64,000 nt of DNA from Eurosta solidaginis (lineage: Eukaryota > Arthropoda > Insecta > Diptera > Tephritidae). Made by a program: the position numbers and the translations under genes. The DNA is taken from positions 248,001 to 312,000 of the forward strand of contig NW_027137008.1 in assembly GCF_040869045.1 (NCBI RefSeq), in the 5' to 3' direction. Positions 1 to 12,235 of this stretch are shown here, one piece after another. The notes beneath the pieces were generated by a model. That model saw only the letters and a list, made by a program, of their open reading frames with translations. It ran no database searches and was not told where the DNA came from. Position 1 is the stretch's first letter. Each line of letters begins with the position of its first letter.

Positions 1-143
1 TAACGCATTTGTTTTGGTTACTCGACGTCTCCGTTCTCGTGTAGCCTACATATTGCATTTTTTTTTTTAATTTGCTTACCGGGCTAAAGGTTAGAATGCT
101 TAAAATACGTAAGTCGTTTTGTTCAACAAACTTGAGTAGATAA

Positions 144-273
144 CTCAGCAGTTGTTTGCATCAGAGCGACAATTTTTGAGATAGTTATTAAAACTATTTA
201 AAGGTTGTCTCAGCAGTTGTTTGCATCAGAGAGACAATTTTTGAGATAGTTATTAAAACTGTTTAAAGGTTGT
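144..273 (+). repeat. 65-bp partial monomer duplication (copy A)
   Basis: Two adjacent copies of a 65-bp segment, 144-208 and 209-273, each running from CTCAGCAGTTG to TTTAAAGGTTGT. The second reads GAGAGACAAT instead of GAGCGACAAT, and the two differ at CTATTT against CTGTTT. The result is a monomer of about 343 bp. The same structure recurs at 6126-6255, 12106-12235 and 19758-19887 and marks the start of each HOR-1 copy. Confidence 0.92.
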
Positions 274-3200
274 CAAACGATGTTTCTCGTTGTATATCCT
301 TTAATTCTAGAGTTAAATTGATAAATAACGTGTACGAATTTGTTTAACGCAATTGTTTTGGTTACTCGACGTCTCCGTTCTCGTGTAGCCTACATATTGC
401 GTTTTTTTTCTAATTTGCTTACCGGGCTAAAGGTTAGCATGCTTAAAATACGTAAGTCGTTTTGTTCAACAAATTTGAGTAGATAACTCAGCAGTTGTTT
501 GCATCAGAGCGACAATTTTTGAGATAGTTATTAAAACTATTTAAAGGTTGTCAGACGATGTTTCTCGTTGTATATCCTTTAATTCTAGAGTTAAATTGAT
601 AAATAACGTGTACGAATTTGTTTAACGCATTTGTTTTGGTTACTCGACGTCTCCGTTTTCGTGTAGCCTACATATTGCGTTTTTTTTTTAATTTGCTTAC
701 CGGGCTAAAGGTTAGCATGCTTAAAATACGTAAGTCGTTTTGTTCAACAAATTTAAGTAGATAACTCATCAGTTGTTGGCATCAGAGCGACAATTTTTGA
801 GATAGTTATTAAAACTGTTTAAAGGTTGTCAAACGATGTTGTTCGTTGTATATCCTTTAATTCTAGAGTTAAATTGATAAATAACGTGTACGAATTTGTT
901 TAACGCATTTGTTTTGGTTACTCGACGTCTCCGTTCTCGTGTAGCCTACATATTGCGTTTTTTTTCTAACTTGCTTACCGGGCTAAAGGTTAGCATGCTT
1001 AAAATACGTAAGTCGTTTTGTTCAACAAATTTGAGTAGATAACTCAGCAGTTGTTTGCATCTGAGCGACAATTTTTGAGATAGTTATTAAAACTGTTTAA
1101 AGGTTGTCAAACGTTGTTTCTCGTTTTATATCCTTTAATTCTAGAGTTAAATTGATAAATAACGTGTACGAATTTGTTTAACGCATTTGTTTTGGTTGCT
1201 CGACGTCTCCGTTCTCGTGTAGCCTACATATTGCGTTTTTTTTTTAATTTGCTTACCGGGCTAAAGGTTAGCATGCTTAAAATACGTAAGTCGTTTTGTT
1301 CAACAAATTTGAGTAGATAACTCAGCAGTTGTTTGCATCAGAGCGACAATTTTTGAGATAGTTATTAAAACTATTTAAAGGTTGTCAAACGATGTTTCTC
1401 GTTGTATATCCTTTAATTCTAGAGTTAAATTGATAAATAACGTGTACGAATTTGTTTAACGCATTTGTTTTGGTTACTCGACGTCTCCGTTCTCGTGTAG
1501 CCTACATATTGCGTTTTTTTTTAATTTGCTTACCGGCTAAAGGTTAGCATGCTTAAAATACGTAAGTCGTTTTGTTCAACAAATTTGAGTAGATAACTCA
1601 GCAGTTGTTTGCATCAGAGCGACAATTTTTGAGATAGTTATTAAAACTGTTTAAAGGTTGTCAAACGTTGTTTCTCGTTGTATATCCTTTAATTCTAGAG
1701 TTAAATTGATAAATAACGTGTACGAATTTGTTTAACGTATTTGTTTTGGTTACTCGACGTCTCCGTTCTCGTGTAGCCTACATATTGCGTTTTTTTTTTT
1801 TAATTTGCTTACCGGGCTAAAGGTTAGCATGCTTAAAATACGTAAGTCGTTTTGTTCAACAAATTTAAGTAGATAACTCAGCAGTTGTTTGCATCAGAGC
1901 GACAATTTTTGAGATAGTTATTAAAACTATTTAAAGGTTGTCAAACGATGTTTCTCGTTGTATATCCTTTAATTCTAGAGTTAAATTGATAAATAACGTG
2001 TACGAATTTGTTTAACGCATTTGTTTTGGTTAGTCGACGTCTCCGTTCTCGTGTAGCCTACATATTGCGTTTTTTTTTAATTTGCTTACCGGGCTAAAGG
2101 TTAGCATGCTTAAAATACGTAAGTCGTTTTGTTCAACAAATTTAAGTAGATAACTCAGCAGTTGTTTGCATCAGAGCGACAATTTTTGAGATAGTTACTA
2201 AAACTATTTAAAGCTTGTCAAACGATGTTTCTCGTTGTATATCCTTTAATTCTAGAGTTAAATTGATAAATAACGTTTACGAATTTGTTTAACGAATTTG
2301 TTTTGGTTACTCGACGTCTCCGTTCTCGTGTAGCCTACATATTGCGTTTTTTTTAAATTTGCTTACCGGGCTAAAGGTTAGCATGCTTAAAATACGTAAG
2401 TCGTTTTATTCAACAAATTTGAGTAGATAACTCAGCAGTTGTTTGCATCAGAGCGACAATTTTTGAGATAGTTATTAAAACTATTTAAAGGTTGTCAAAC
2501 GATGTTTCTCGTTGTATATCCTTTAATTCTAGAGTTAAATTGATAAATAACGTGTACGAATTTGTTTAACGCATTTGGTTTGGTTACTCGATGTCTCCGT
2601 TCTCGTGTAGCCTACATATTGCGTTTTTTTTTTAATTTGCTTACCGGGCTAAAGGTTAGCATGCTTAAAATACGTAATTCGTTTTGTTCAACAAATTTAA
2701 GTAGATAACTCCTCAGTTGTTTGCATCAGAGCGACAATTTTTGAGATAGTTATTAAAACTGTTTAAAGGTTGTCAAACGTTGTTTCTCGTTCAATATACT
2801 TTAATTCTAGAGTTAAATTGATAAATAACGTGTACGAATTTGTTTAACGCTTTTGTTTTGGTTACTCGACGTCACCGTTCTCGTGTAGCCTACATATTGC
2901 ATTTTTTTTCTAATTTGCTTACCGGGCTAAAGGTTAGCATGCTTAAAATACGTAAGTCGTTTTGTTCAACAAATTTAAGTAGATAACTCCTCAGTTGTTT
3001 GCATCAGAGCGACAATTTTTGAGATAGTTATTAAAACTGCTTAAAGGTTGTCAAACGTTGTTTCTCGTTGTATATCCTTTAATTCTAGAGTTAGATTGAT
3101 AAATAACGTGTACGAATTTGTTTAACGTATTTGTTTTGGTTACTCGACGTCTCCGTTCTCGTGTAGCCTACATATTGCGTTTTTTTTTTAATTTGTTTAC

Positions 3201-5147
3201 CGGGCTAAAGTTAGCATGCTTAAAATACGTAAGTCGTTTTGTTCAACAAATTTGAGTAGATAACTCAGCAGTTGTTTGCATCAGAGCGACAATATTTGAG
3301 ATAGTTATTAAAACTGTTTAAAGGTTGTCAAACGATGTTTCTCGTTGTATATCCTTAAATATTGATAAATAACGTGTACGAATTTGTTTAACGCATTTGT
3401 TTTGGGTACTCGACGGCTCCGTTATCGTGTAGCCTACATATTGCGTTTTTTTTTTTAATTTGCTTACCGGGCTAAAGGTTAGCATGCTTAAAATACGTAA
3501 GTCGTTTTGTTCAACAAATTTAAGTAGATAACTCATCAGTTGTTTGCATCAGAGCGACAATTTTTGAGATAGTTATTAACACCGTTTAAAGGTTGTCAAA
3601 CGTTGTTTCTCGTTGTATATCCTTTAATTCTAGAGTTAAATTGATAAATAACGTGTACGAATTTGTTTAACGCATTTATTTTGGTTACTCGACGTCTCCG
3701 TTCTCGTGTAGTCTACATATTGCGTTTTTTTTCTAATTTGCTTACCGGGCTAAAGGTTAGCATGCTTAAAATACGTAAGTCGTTTTGTTCAACAAATTTG
3801 AGTAGATAACTCAGCAGTTGTTTGCATCAGAGCGACAATTTTTGAGATAGTTATTAAAACTCTTTAAAAGTTGTCAAACGATGTTTCTCGTTGTATATCC
3901 TTTAATTCTAGAGTTAAATTGATAAATAACATGTACGACTTTGTTTAACGCAATTTTTTTTTGGTTACTCGACGTCTCCGTTCTCGTGTAGCCTACATAT
4001 TGCGTTTTTTTTTTAATTTGCTTACCGGGCTAAAGGTTGGCATGCTTAAAATACGTAAGTCGTTTTGTTCAACAAATTTGAGTAGATAACTCAGCAGTTG
4101 TTTGCATCAGAGCGACAATTTTTGAGATAGTTATTAAAACTATTTAAAGGTTGTCAAACGATGTTTCTCGTTGTATATCCTTTAATTCTAGAGTTAAATT
4201 GATAAATAACGTGTACGAATTTGTTTAACGCATTTATTTTGGTTACTCGACGTCTCCGTTCTCGTGTAGCCTACATATTGCGTTTTTTTTAATTTGCTTA
4301 CCGGGCTAAAGGTTAGCATGCTTAAAATACGTAAGTCGTTTTGTTCAACAAATTTGAGTAGATAACTCAGCAGTTGTTTGCATCAGAGCGACAATTTTTG
4401 AGATAGTTATTAAAACTATTTAAAGGTTGTCAAACAATGTTTCTCGTTGTATATCCTTTAATTCTAGAGTTAAATTGATAAATAACATGTACGAATTTGT
4501 TTAACGCATTTGTTTTGGTTACTCGACGTCTCCGTTCTCGTGTAGCCTACATATTGCGTTTTTTTTTTAATTTGCTTACCGGGCTAAAGGTTAGCATGCC
4601 TAAAATACGTAAGTCGTTTTGTTCAACAAAGTTGAGTAGATAACTCAGCAGTTGTTTGCATCAGAGCGACAATTTTTGAGATATTTATTAAAACTATTTA
4701 AAGGTTGTCAAACGATGTTTCTCGTTGTATATCCTTTAATTCTAGAGTTAAATTGATAAATAACGTGTACGAATTTGTTTAACGCATTTGTTTTGGTTAC
4801 TCGACGTCTCCGTTCTCGTGTAGCCTACATATTGCGTTTTTTTTTAATTTGCTTACGGGGCTAAAGGTTAGCATGCTTAAAATACGTAAGTCGTTTTATT
4901 CAACAAATTTAAGTAGATAACTCCTCAGTTGTTTGCATCAGAGCGACAATTTTTGAGATAGTTATTAAAACTGTTTAAAGGTTGTCAAACGTTGTTTCTC
5001 GTTGTATATCCTTTAATTCCAGAGTTAAATTGATAAATAACGTGTACGAATTTGTTTAACGCATTTGTTTTGGTTACTCGACGGCTCCGTTCTCGTGTAG
5101 CCTACATATTGCGTTTTTTTTTAATTTGCTTACCGGGCTAAAGGTTA

Positions 5148-5513
5148 AAAAAAAAAAAAAAATAAATGTAAGGCGCGATAACCTCCGAAGAGATCTAAGG
5201 CCGAGCTTCTCTTCCAATTTGCGTCGTGCTCCTCTTGATTCTTCGCTACAAATTGGCCGGACGGGACCTACATGTTTTATGCCGACTCCGAACGGCATCT
5301 GCAAGGCAGATGAGTTTTCACTGAGAGCTTTTCATGGCAGAAATACAATCGGAGCGCTTGCCAGACACTGCCAAGGAGCGACCCCGCTTAGAAAAATTTT
5401 CTTCTAATTGAAAAATCTTATTTCTAAAATTTTGATGTTGCTTTGCCCGGGAGTTGAACCCAGGGCATACGGTGTGATAAGCGGAGCACGCTACCATCAC
5501 ACCACGGTGGCAG
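5148..5513 (-). mobile_element. tRNA-headed SINE, copy 1
   Basis: A non-satellite insert of about 366 bp, read on the minus strand. It starts with a tRNA-like head (5440-5511) with a Pol III A box (5494-5504) and B box (5450-5460), followed by an A+T-rich linker, a body of about 230 bp, and a T-rich tail (the A-run of 16 at 5147-5162 on the plus strand). It interrupts a monomer and is flanked by a 15-bp target-site duplication, CCGGGCTAAAGGTTA at 5133-5147 and CCGAGCTAAAGGTTA at 5514-5528 (one change). It encodes no protein, so it would need a partner LINE to move. I recall similar elements from insects, probably flies, but cannot name the family. Copies 2 and 3 are nearly identical, so this copy was amplified with the satellite. 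Confidence 0.88.
5450..5504 (-). promoter_or_regulatory. Pol III A and B boxes of SINE copy 1
   Basis: On the minus strand, TGGTGTGATGG (5494-5504) fits the tRNA A box with one mismatch, and GGTTCAACTCC (5450-5460) is a close match to the B box consensus. The T-arm stem CTGGG/CCCGG can pair, but the anticodon stem pairs poorly, so this is a tRNA-derived promoter and not a working tRNA. Confidence 0.8.
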
Positions 5514-6125
5514 CCGAGCTAAAGGTTAGCATGCTTAAAATACGTAAGTCGTTTTGTTCAACAAATTTGAGTAGATAACTCAGCAGTTGTTTGCATCAGA
5601 GCGACAATATTTGAGATAGTTATTAAAACTGTTTAAAGGTTGTCAAACGATGTTTCTCGTTGTATATCCTTAAATATTGATAAATAACGTGTACGAATTT
5701 GTTTAACGCATTTGTTTTGGTTACTCGACGGCTCCGTTCTCGTGTAGCCTACATATTGCGTTTTTTTTTTTAATTTGCTTACCGGGCTAAAGGTTAGCAT
5801 GCTTAAAATACGTAAGTCGTTTTGTTCAACAAATTTAAGTAGATAACTCCTCAGTTGTTTGCATCAGAGCGACAATTTTTGAGATAGTTATTAAAACTAT
5901 TTAAAGGTTGTCAAACGATGTTTCTCGTTGTATATCCTTTAATTCTAGAGTTAAATTGATAAATAACGTGTACGAATTTGTTTAACGCATTTGTTTTGGT
6001 CACTCGACGTCTCCGTTCTCGTGTAGCCTACATATTGCGTTTTTTTTTTTAATTTGCTTACCGGGCTAAAGGTTAGAATGCTTAAAATACGTAAGTCGTT
6101 TTGTTCAACAAACTTGAGTAGATAA

Positions 6126-6255
6126 CTCAGCAGTTGTTTGCATCAGAGCGACAATTTTTGAGATAGTTATTAAAACTATTTAAAGGTTGTCTCAGCAGTT
6201 GTTTTCATCAGAGAGACAATTTTTGAGATAGTTATTAAAACTGTTTAAAGGTTGT
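6126..6255 (+). repeat. 65-bp partial monomer duplication (copy B)
   Basis: Same tandem 65-bp segment as at 144-273, with the GAGAGACAAT variant in the second half. One private base distinguishes it: TTTTCATCAG instead of TTTGCATCAG in the second half. Confidence 0.92.
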
Positions 6256-9200
6256 CAAACGATGTTTCTCGTTGTATATCCTTTAATTCTAGAGTTAAAT
6301 TGATAAATAACGTGTACGAATTTGTTTAACGCAATTGTTTTGGTTACTCGACGTCTCCGTTCTCGTGTAGCCTACATATTGCGTTTTTTTTCTAATTTGG
6401 TTACCGGGCTAAAGGTTAGCATGCTTAAAATACGTAAGTCGTTTTGTTCAACAAATTTGAGTAGATAACTCAGCAGTTGTTTGCATCAGAGCGACAATTT
6501 TTGAGATAGTTATTAAAACTATTTAAAGGTTGTCAGACGATGTTTCTCGTTGTATATCCTTTAATTCTAGAGTTAAATTGATAAATAACGTGTACGAATT
6601 TGTTTAACGCATTTGTTTTGGTTACTCGACGTCTCCGTTTTCGTGTAGCCTACATATTGCGTTTTTTTTTTAATTTGCTTACCGGGCTAAAGGTTAGCAT
6701 GCTTAAAATACGTAAGTCGTTTTGTTCAACAAATTTAAGTAGATAACTCATCAGTTGTTGGCATCAGAGCGACAATTTTTGAGATAGTTATTAAAACTGT
6801 TTAAAGGTTGTCAAACGATGTTGTTCGTTGTATATCCTTTAATTCTAGAGTTAAATTGATAAATAACGTGTACGAATTTGTTTAACGCATTTGTTTTGGT
6901 TACTCGACGTCTCCGTTCTCGTGTAGCCTACATATTGCGTTTTTTTTCTAATTTGCTTACCGGGCTAAAGGTTAGCATGCTTAAAATACTTAAGTCGTTT
7001 TGTTCAACAAATTTGAGTAGATAACTCAGCAGTTGTTTGCATCTGAGCGACAATTTTTGAGATAGTTATTAAAACTGTTTAAAGGTTGTCAAACGTTGTT
7101 TCTCGTTGTATATCCTTTAATTCTAGAGTTAAATTGATAAATAACGTGTACGAATTTGTTTAACGCATTTGTTTTGGTTACTCGACGTCTCCGTTCTCGT
7201 GTAGCCTACATATTGCGTTTTTTTTTAATTTGCTTACCGGGCTAAAGGTTAGCATGCTTAAAATACGTAAGTCGTTTTGTTCAACAAATTTGAGTAGATA
7301 ACTCAGCAGTTGTTTGCATCAGAGCGACAATTTTTGAGATAGTTATTAAAACTATTTAAAGGTTGTCAAACGATGTTTCTCGTTGTATATCCTTTAATTC
7401 TAGAGTTAAATTGATAAATAACGTGTACGAATTTGTTTAACGCATTTGTTTTGGTTACTCGACGTCTCCGTTCTCGTGTAGCCTACATATTGCGTTTTTT
7501 TTTTTATTTGCTTACCGGGCTAAAAGTTAGCATGCTTAAAATACGTAAGTCGTTTTGTTCAACAAATTTGAGTAGATAACTCAGCAGTTGTTTGCATCAG
7601 AGCGACAATTTTTGAGATAGTTATTAAAACTGTTTAAAGGTTGTCAAACGTTGTTTCTCGTTGTATATCCTTTAATTCTAGAGTTAAATTGATAAATAAC
7701 GTGTACGAATTTGTTTAACGTATTTGTTTTGGTTACTCGACGTCTCCGTTCTCGTGTAGCCTACATATTGCGTTTTTTTTTTTTAATTTGCTTACCGGGC
7801 TAAAGGTTAGCATGCTTAAAATACGTAAGTCGTTTTGTTCAACAAATTTAAGTAGATAACTCAGCAGTTGTTTGCATCAGAGCGACAATTTTTGAGATAG
7901 TTATTAAAACTATTTAAAGGTTGTCAAACGATGTTTATCGTTGTATATCCTTTAATTCTAGAGTTAAATTGATAAATAACGTGTGCGAATTTGTTTAACG
8001 CATTTGTTTTGGTTAGTCGACGTCTCCGTTCTCGTGTAGCCTACATATTGCGTTTTTTTTTTAATTTGCTTACCGGGCTAAAGGTTAGCATGCTTAAAAT
8101 ACGTAAGTCATTTTGTTCAACAAATTTAAGTAGATAACTCAGCAGTTGTTTGCATCAGAGCGACAATTTTTGAGATAGTTACTAAAACTATTTAAAGCTT
8201 GTCAAACGATGTTTCTCGTTGTATATCCTTTAATTCTAGAGTTAAATTGATAAATAACGTTTACGAATTTGTTTAACGCATTTGTTTTGGTTACTCGACG
8301 TCTCCGTTCTCGTGTAGCCTACATATTGCGTTTTTTTTAAATTTGCTTACCGGGCTAAAGGTTAGCATGCTTAAAATACGTAAGTCGTTTTATTCAACAA
8401 ATTTGAGTAGATAACTCAGCAGTTGTTTGCATCAGAGCGACAATTTTTGAGATAGTTATTAAAACTATTTAAAGGTTGTCAAACGATGTTTCTCGTTGTA
8501 TATCCTTTAATTCTAGAGTTAAATTGATAAATAACGTGTACGAATTTGTTTAACGCATTTGTTTTGGTTACTCGATGTCTCCGTTCTCGTGTAGCCTACA
8601 TATTGCGTTTTTTTTTTAATTTGCTTACCGGGCTAAAGGTTAGCATGCTTAAAATACGTAATTCGTTTTGTTCAACAAATTTAAGTAGATAACTCCTCAG
8701 TTGTTTGCATCAGAGCGACAATTTTTGAGATAGTTATTAAAACTGTTTAAAGGTTGTCAAACGTTGTTTCTCGTTCAATATACTTTAATTCTAGAGTTAA
8801 ATTGATAAATAACGTGTACGAATTTGTTTAACGCTTTTGTTTTGGTTACTCGACGTCACCGTTCTCGTGTAGCCTACATATTGCATTTTTTTTCTAATTT
8901 GCTTACCGGGCTAAAGGTTAGCATGCTTAAAATACGTAAGTCGTTTTGTTCAACAAATTTAAGTAGATAACTCCTCAGTTGTTTGCATCAGAGCGACAAT
9001 TTTTGAGATAGTTATTAAAACTGCTTAAAGGTTGTCAAACGTTGTTTCTCGTTGTATATCCTTTAATTCTAGAGTTAGATTGATAAATAACGTGTACGAA
9101 TTTGTTTAACGTATTTGTTTTGGTTACTCGACGTCTCCGTTCTCGTGTAGCCTACATATTGCGTTTTTTTTTTAATTTGTTTACCGGGCTAAAGGTTAGC

Positions 9201-11132
9201 ATGCTTAAAATACGTAAGTCGTTTTGTTCAACAAATTTGAGTAGATAACTCAGCAGTTGTTTGCATCAGAGCGACAATATTTGAGATAGTTATTAAAACT
9301 GTTTAAAGGTTGTCAAACGATGTTTCTCGTTGTATATCCTTAAATATTGATAAATAACGTGTACGAATTTGTTTAACGCATTTGTTTTGGGTACTCGACG
9401 GCTCCGTTATCGTGTAGCCTACATATTGCGTTTTTTTTTTTAATTTGCTTACCGGGCTAAAGGTTAGCATGCTTAAAATACGTAAGTCGTTTTGTTCAAC
9501 AAATTTAAGTAGATAACTCATCAGTTGTTTGCATCAGAGCGACAATTTTTGAGATAGTTATTAACACTGTTTAAAGGTTGTCAAACGTTGTTTCTCGTTG
9601 TATATCCTTTAATTCTAGAGTTATATTGATAAATAACGTGTACGAATTTGTTTAACGCATTTATTTTGGTTACTCGACGTCTCCGTTCTCGTGTAGTCTA
9701 CATATTGCGTTTTTTTTCTAATTTGCTTACCGGGCTAAAGGTTAGCATGCTTAAAATACGTAAGTCGTTTTGTTCAACAAATTTGAGTAGATAACTCAGC
9801 AGTTGTTTGCATCAGAGCGACAATTTTTGAGATAGTTATTAAAACTCTTTAAAAGTTGTCAAACGATGTTTCTCGTTGTATATCCTTTAATTCTAGAGTT
9901 AAATTGATAAATAACATGTACGACTTTGTTTAACGCAATTTTTTTTTGGTTACTCGACGTCTCCGTTCTCGTGTAGCCTACATATTGCGTTTTTTTTTTA
10001 ATTTTCTTACCGGGCTAAAGGTTGGCATGCTTAAAATACGTAAGTCGTTTTGTTCAACAAATTTGAGTAGATAACTCAGCAGTTGTTTGCATCAGAGCGA
10101 CAATTTTTGAGATAGTTATTAAAACTATTTAAAGGTTGTCAAACGATGTTTCTCGTTGTATATCCTTTAATTCTAGAGTTAAATTGATAAATAACGTGTA
10201 CGAATTTGTTTAACGCATTTATTTTGGTTACTCGACGTCTCCGTTCTCGTGTAGCCTACATATTGCGTTTTTTTTAATTTGCTTACCGGGCTAAAGGTTA
10301 GCATGCTTAAAATACGTAAGTCGTTTTGTTCAACAAATTTGAGTAGATAACTCAGCAGTTGTTTGCATCAGAGCGACAATTTTTGAGATAGTTATTAAAA
10401 CTATTTAAAGGTTGTCAAACAATGTTTCTCGTTGTATATCCTTTAATTCTAGAGTTAAATTGATAAATAACATGTACGAATTTGTTTAACGCATTTGTTT
10501 TGGTTACTCGACGTCTCCGTTCTCGTGTAGCCTACATATTGCGTTTTTTTTTTAATTTGCTTACCGGGCTAAAGGTTAGCATGCCTAAAATACGTAAGTC
10601 GTTTTGTTCAACAAAGTTGAGTAGATAACTCAGCAGTTGTTTGCATCAGAGCGACAATTTTTGAGATATTTATTAAAACTATTTAAAGGTTGTCAAACGA
10701 TGTTTCTCGTTGTATATCCTTTAATTCTAGAGTTAAATTGATAAATAACGTGTACGAATTTGTTTAACGCATTTGTTTTGGTTACTCGACGTCTCCGTTC
10801 TCGTGTAGCCTACATATTGCGTTTTTTTTTAATTTGCTTACGGGGCTAAAGGTTAGCATGCTTAAAATACGTAAGTCGTTTTATTCAACAAATTTAAGTA
10901 GATAACTCCTCAGTTGTTTGCATCAGAGCGACAATTTTTGAGATAGTTATTAAAACTGTTTAAAGGTTGTCAAACGTTGTTTCTCGTTGTATATCCTTTA
11001 ATTCCAGAGTTAAATTGATAAATAACGTGTACGAATTTGTTTAACGCATTTGTTTTGGTTACTCGACGGCTCCGTTCTCGTGTAGCCTACATATTGCGTT
11101 TTTTTTTAATTTGCTTACCGGGCTAAAGGTTA

Positions 11133-11493
11133 AAAAAAAAAATAAATGTAAGGCGCGATAACCTCCGAAGAGATCTAAGGCCGAGCTTCTCTTCCAATTT
11201 GCGTCGTGCTCCTCTTGATTCTTCGCTACAAATTGGCCGGACGGGACCTACATGTTTTATGCCGACTCCGAACGGCATCTGCAAGGCAGATGAGTTTTCA
11301 CTGAGAGCTTTTCATGGCAGAAATACAATCGGAGCGCTTGCCAGACACTGCCAAGGAGCGACCCCGCTTAGAAAAATTTTCTTCTAATTGAAAAATCTTA
11401 TTTCTAAAATTTTGATGTTGCTTTGCCCGGGAGTTGAACCCAGGGCATACGGTGTGATAAGCGGAGCACGCTACCATCACACCACGGTGGCAG
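11133..11493 (-). mobile_element. tRNA-headed SINE, copy 2
   Basis: Same element, same monomer position and same flanking duplication (11118-11132 and 11494-11508, with the same G-to-A change on the right) as copy 1. The tRNA-like head is at 11420-11491. The main difference is a shorter tail, an A-run of 11 instead of 16 on the plus strand. Shared flanks and the shared mutation show that this is a segmental duplicate of copy 1 or of their ancestor, not a new insertion. Confidence 0.88.
11430..11484 (-). promoter_or_regulatory. Pol III A and B boxes of SINE copy 2
   Basis: B box GGTTCAACTCC at 11430-11440 and A box TGGTGTGATGG at 11474-11484 on the minus strand, unchanged from copy 1. Confidence 0.8.
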
Positions 11494-12105
11494 CCGAGCT
11501 AAAGGTTAGCATGCTTAAAATACGTAAGTCGTTTTGTTCAACAAATTTGAGTAGATAACTCAGCAGTTGTTTGCATCAGAGCGACAATATTTGAGATAGT
11601 TATTAAAACTGTTTAAAGGTTGTCAAACGATGTTTCTCGTTGTATATCCTTAAATATTGATAAATAACGTGTACGAATTTGTTTAACGCATTTGTTTTGG
11701 TTACTCGACGGCTCCGTTCTCGTGTAGCCTACATATTGCGTTTTTTTTTTTAATTTGCTTACCGGGCTAAAGGTTAGCATGCTTAAAATACGTAAGTCGT
11801 TTTGTTCAACAAATTTAAGTAGATAACTCCTCAGTTGTTTGCATCAGAGCGACAATTTTTGAGATAGTTATTAAAACTATTTAAAGGTTGTCAAACGATG
11901 TTTCTCGTTGTATATCCTTTAATTCTAGAGTTAAATTGATAAATAACGTGTACGAATTTGTTTAACGCATTTGTTTTGGTCACTCGACGTCTCCGTTCTC
12001 GTGTAGCCTACATATTGCGTTTTTTTTTTTAATTTGCTTACCGGGGTAAAGGTTAGAATGCTTAAAATACGTAAGTCGTTTTGTTCAACAAACTTGAGTA
12101 GATAA

Positions 12106-12235
12106 CTCAGCAGTTGTTTGCATCAGAGCGACAATTTTTGAGATAGTTATTAAAACTATTTAAAGGTTGTCTCAGCAGTTGTTTGCATCAGAGAGACAAT
12201 TTTTGAGATAGTTATTAAAACTGTTTAAAGGTTGT
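12106..12235 (+). repeat. 65-bp partial monomer duplication (copy C)
   Basis: Same tandem 65-bp segment as at 144-273, with GAGAGACAAT in the second half. It lies just after the CCGGGGTAAAGG variant shared with copy D. Confidence 0.92.

Larger units (their letters stand above)
1..5982 (+). repeat. HOR-1 copy A (20 monomers + SINE)
   Basis: First copy of a higher-order unit of about 5.98 kb; the window edge falls at or inside it. Ordered diagnostic variants shared with copies B and C are: a 65-bp partial duplication (144-273), GTTAGAATG (90), CTCCGTTTTCG (about 650), CATCAGTTGTTGGCATC (about 767), GATGTTGTTCG (about 835), CATCTGAGCG (about 1057), GTTAGTCGACG (about 2028), CGTTCAATATAC (about 2788), GACGTCACCG (about 2868), a short monomer with CCTTAAATATTG (about 3354), then the SINE. 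Private changes in A include TACGTAAG where B, C and D have TACTTAAG, and a one-base loss in CTAAAGTTAGC near 3207. Confidence 0.9.
5983..11962 (+). repeat. HOR-1 copy B (20 monomers + SINE)
   Basis: Repeats the order of variant monomers of copy A with a shift of about 5,980-5,985 bp (for example 91 to 6073, and 3318 to 9303), including the 65-bp partial duplication at 6126-6255 and the SINE at 11133-11493. It differs from A by scattered single bases and T-run length. It shares the variant TACTTAAG (about 6986) with C and D but not A. The mosaic of shared differences is what recent segmental amplification with continuing exchange would leave. Confidence 0.9.

Noticed and set aside
3318..3536. 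72-codon minus-strand open frame, also at 9303-9521 and 16949-17167, with relatives near 44422, 48357, 49744, 59888 and 60167
   Set aside because: It is satellite sequence read on the minus strand. It stays open only in monomers with a suitable T-run length or a small deletion, has lysine runs from the T-run, and has no conservation beyond that of the repeat DNA itself.
5074..5304. Minus-strand open frames over the SINE (5074-5304, 5318-5500, 11298-11480, 29746-29928)
   Set aside because: They begin or end in satellite or tRNA-like sequence and use the Pol III promoter region as codons, so they are not genes.
5126..5407. Plus-strand open frame over the SINE (related frames at 11199-11387, 18854-19036 and 29647-29835)
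   Set aside because: The frame lies across a tRNA-headed SINE on the opposite strand. I recall similar predicted peptides appearing as spurious annotations in insect genomes. The start differs between copies and no domain is visible.
5440..5511. Functional tRNA gene
   Set aside because: The A and B boxes are good, but the anticodon stem pairs poorly, the acceptor end does not close, and the sequence continues into the SINE body. It is a tRNA-derived head; a possible Asp-like ATC anticodon is only suggestive.
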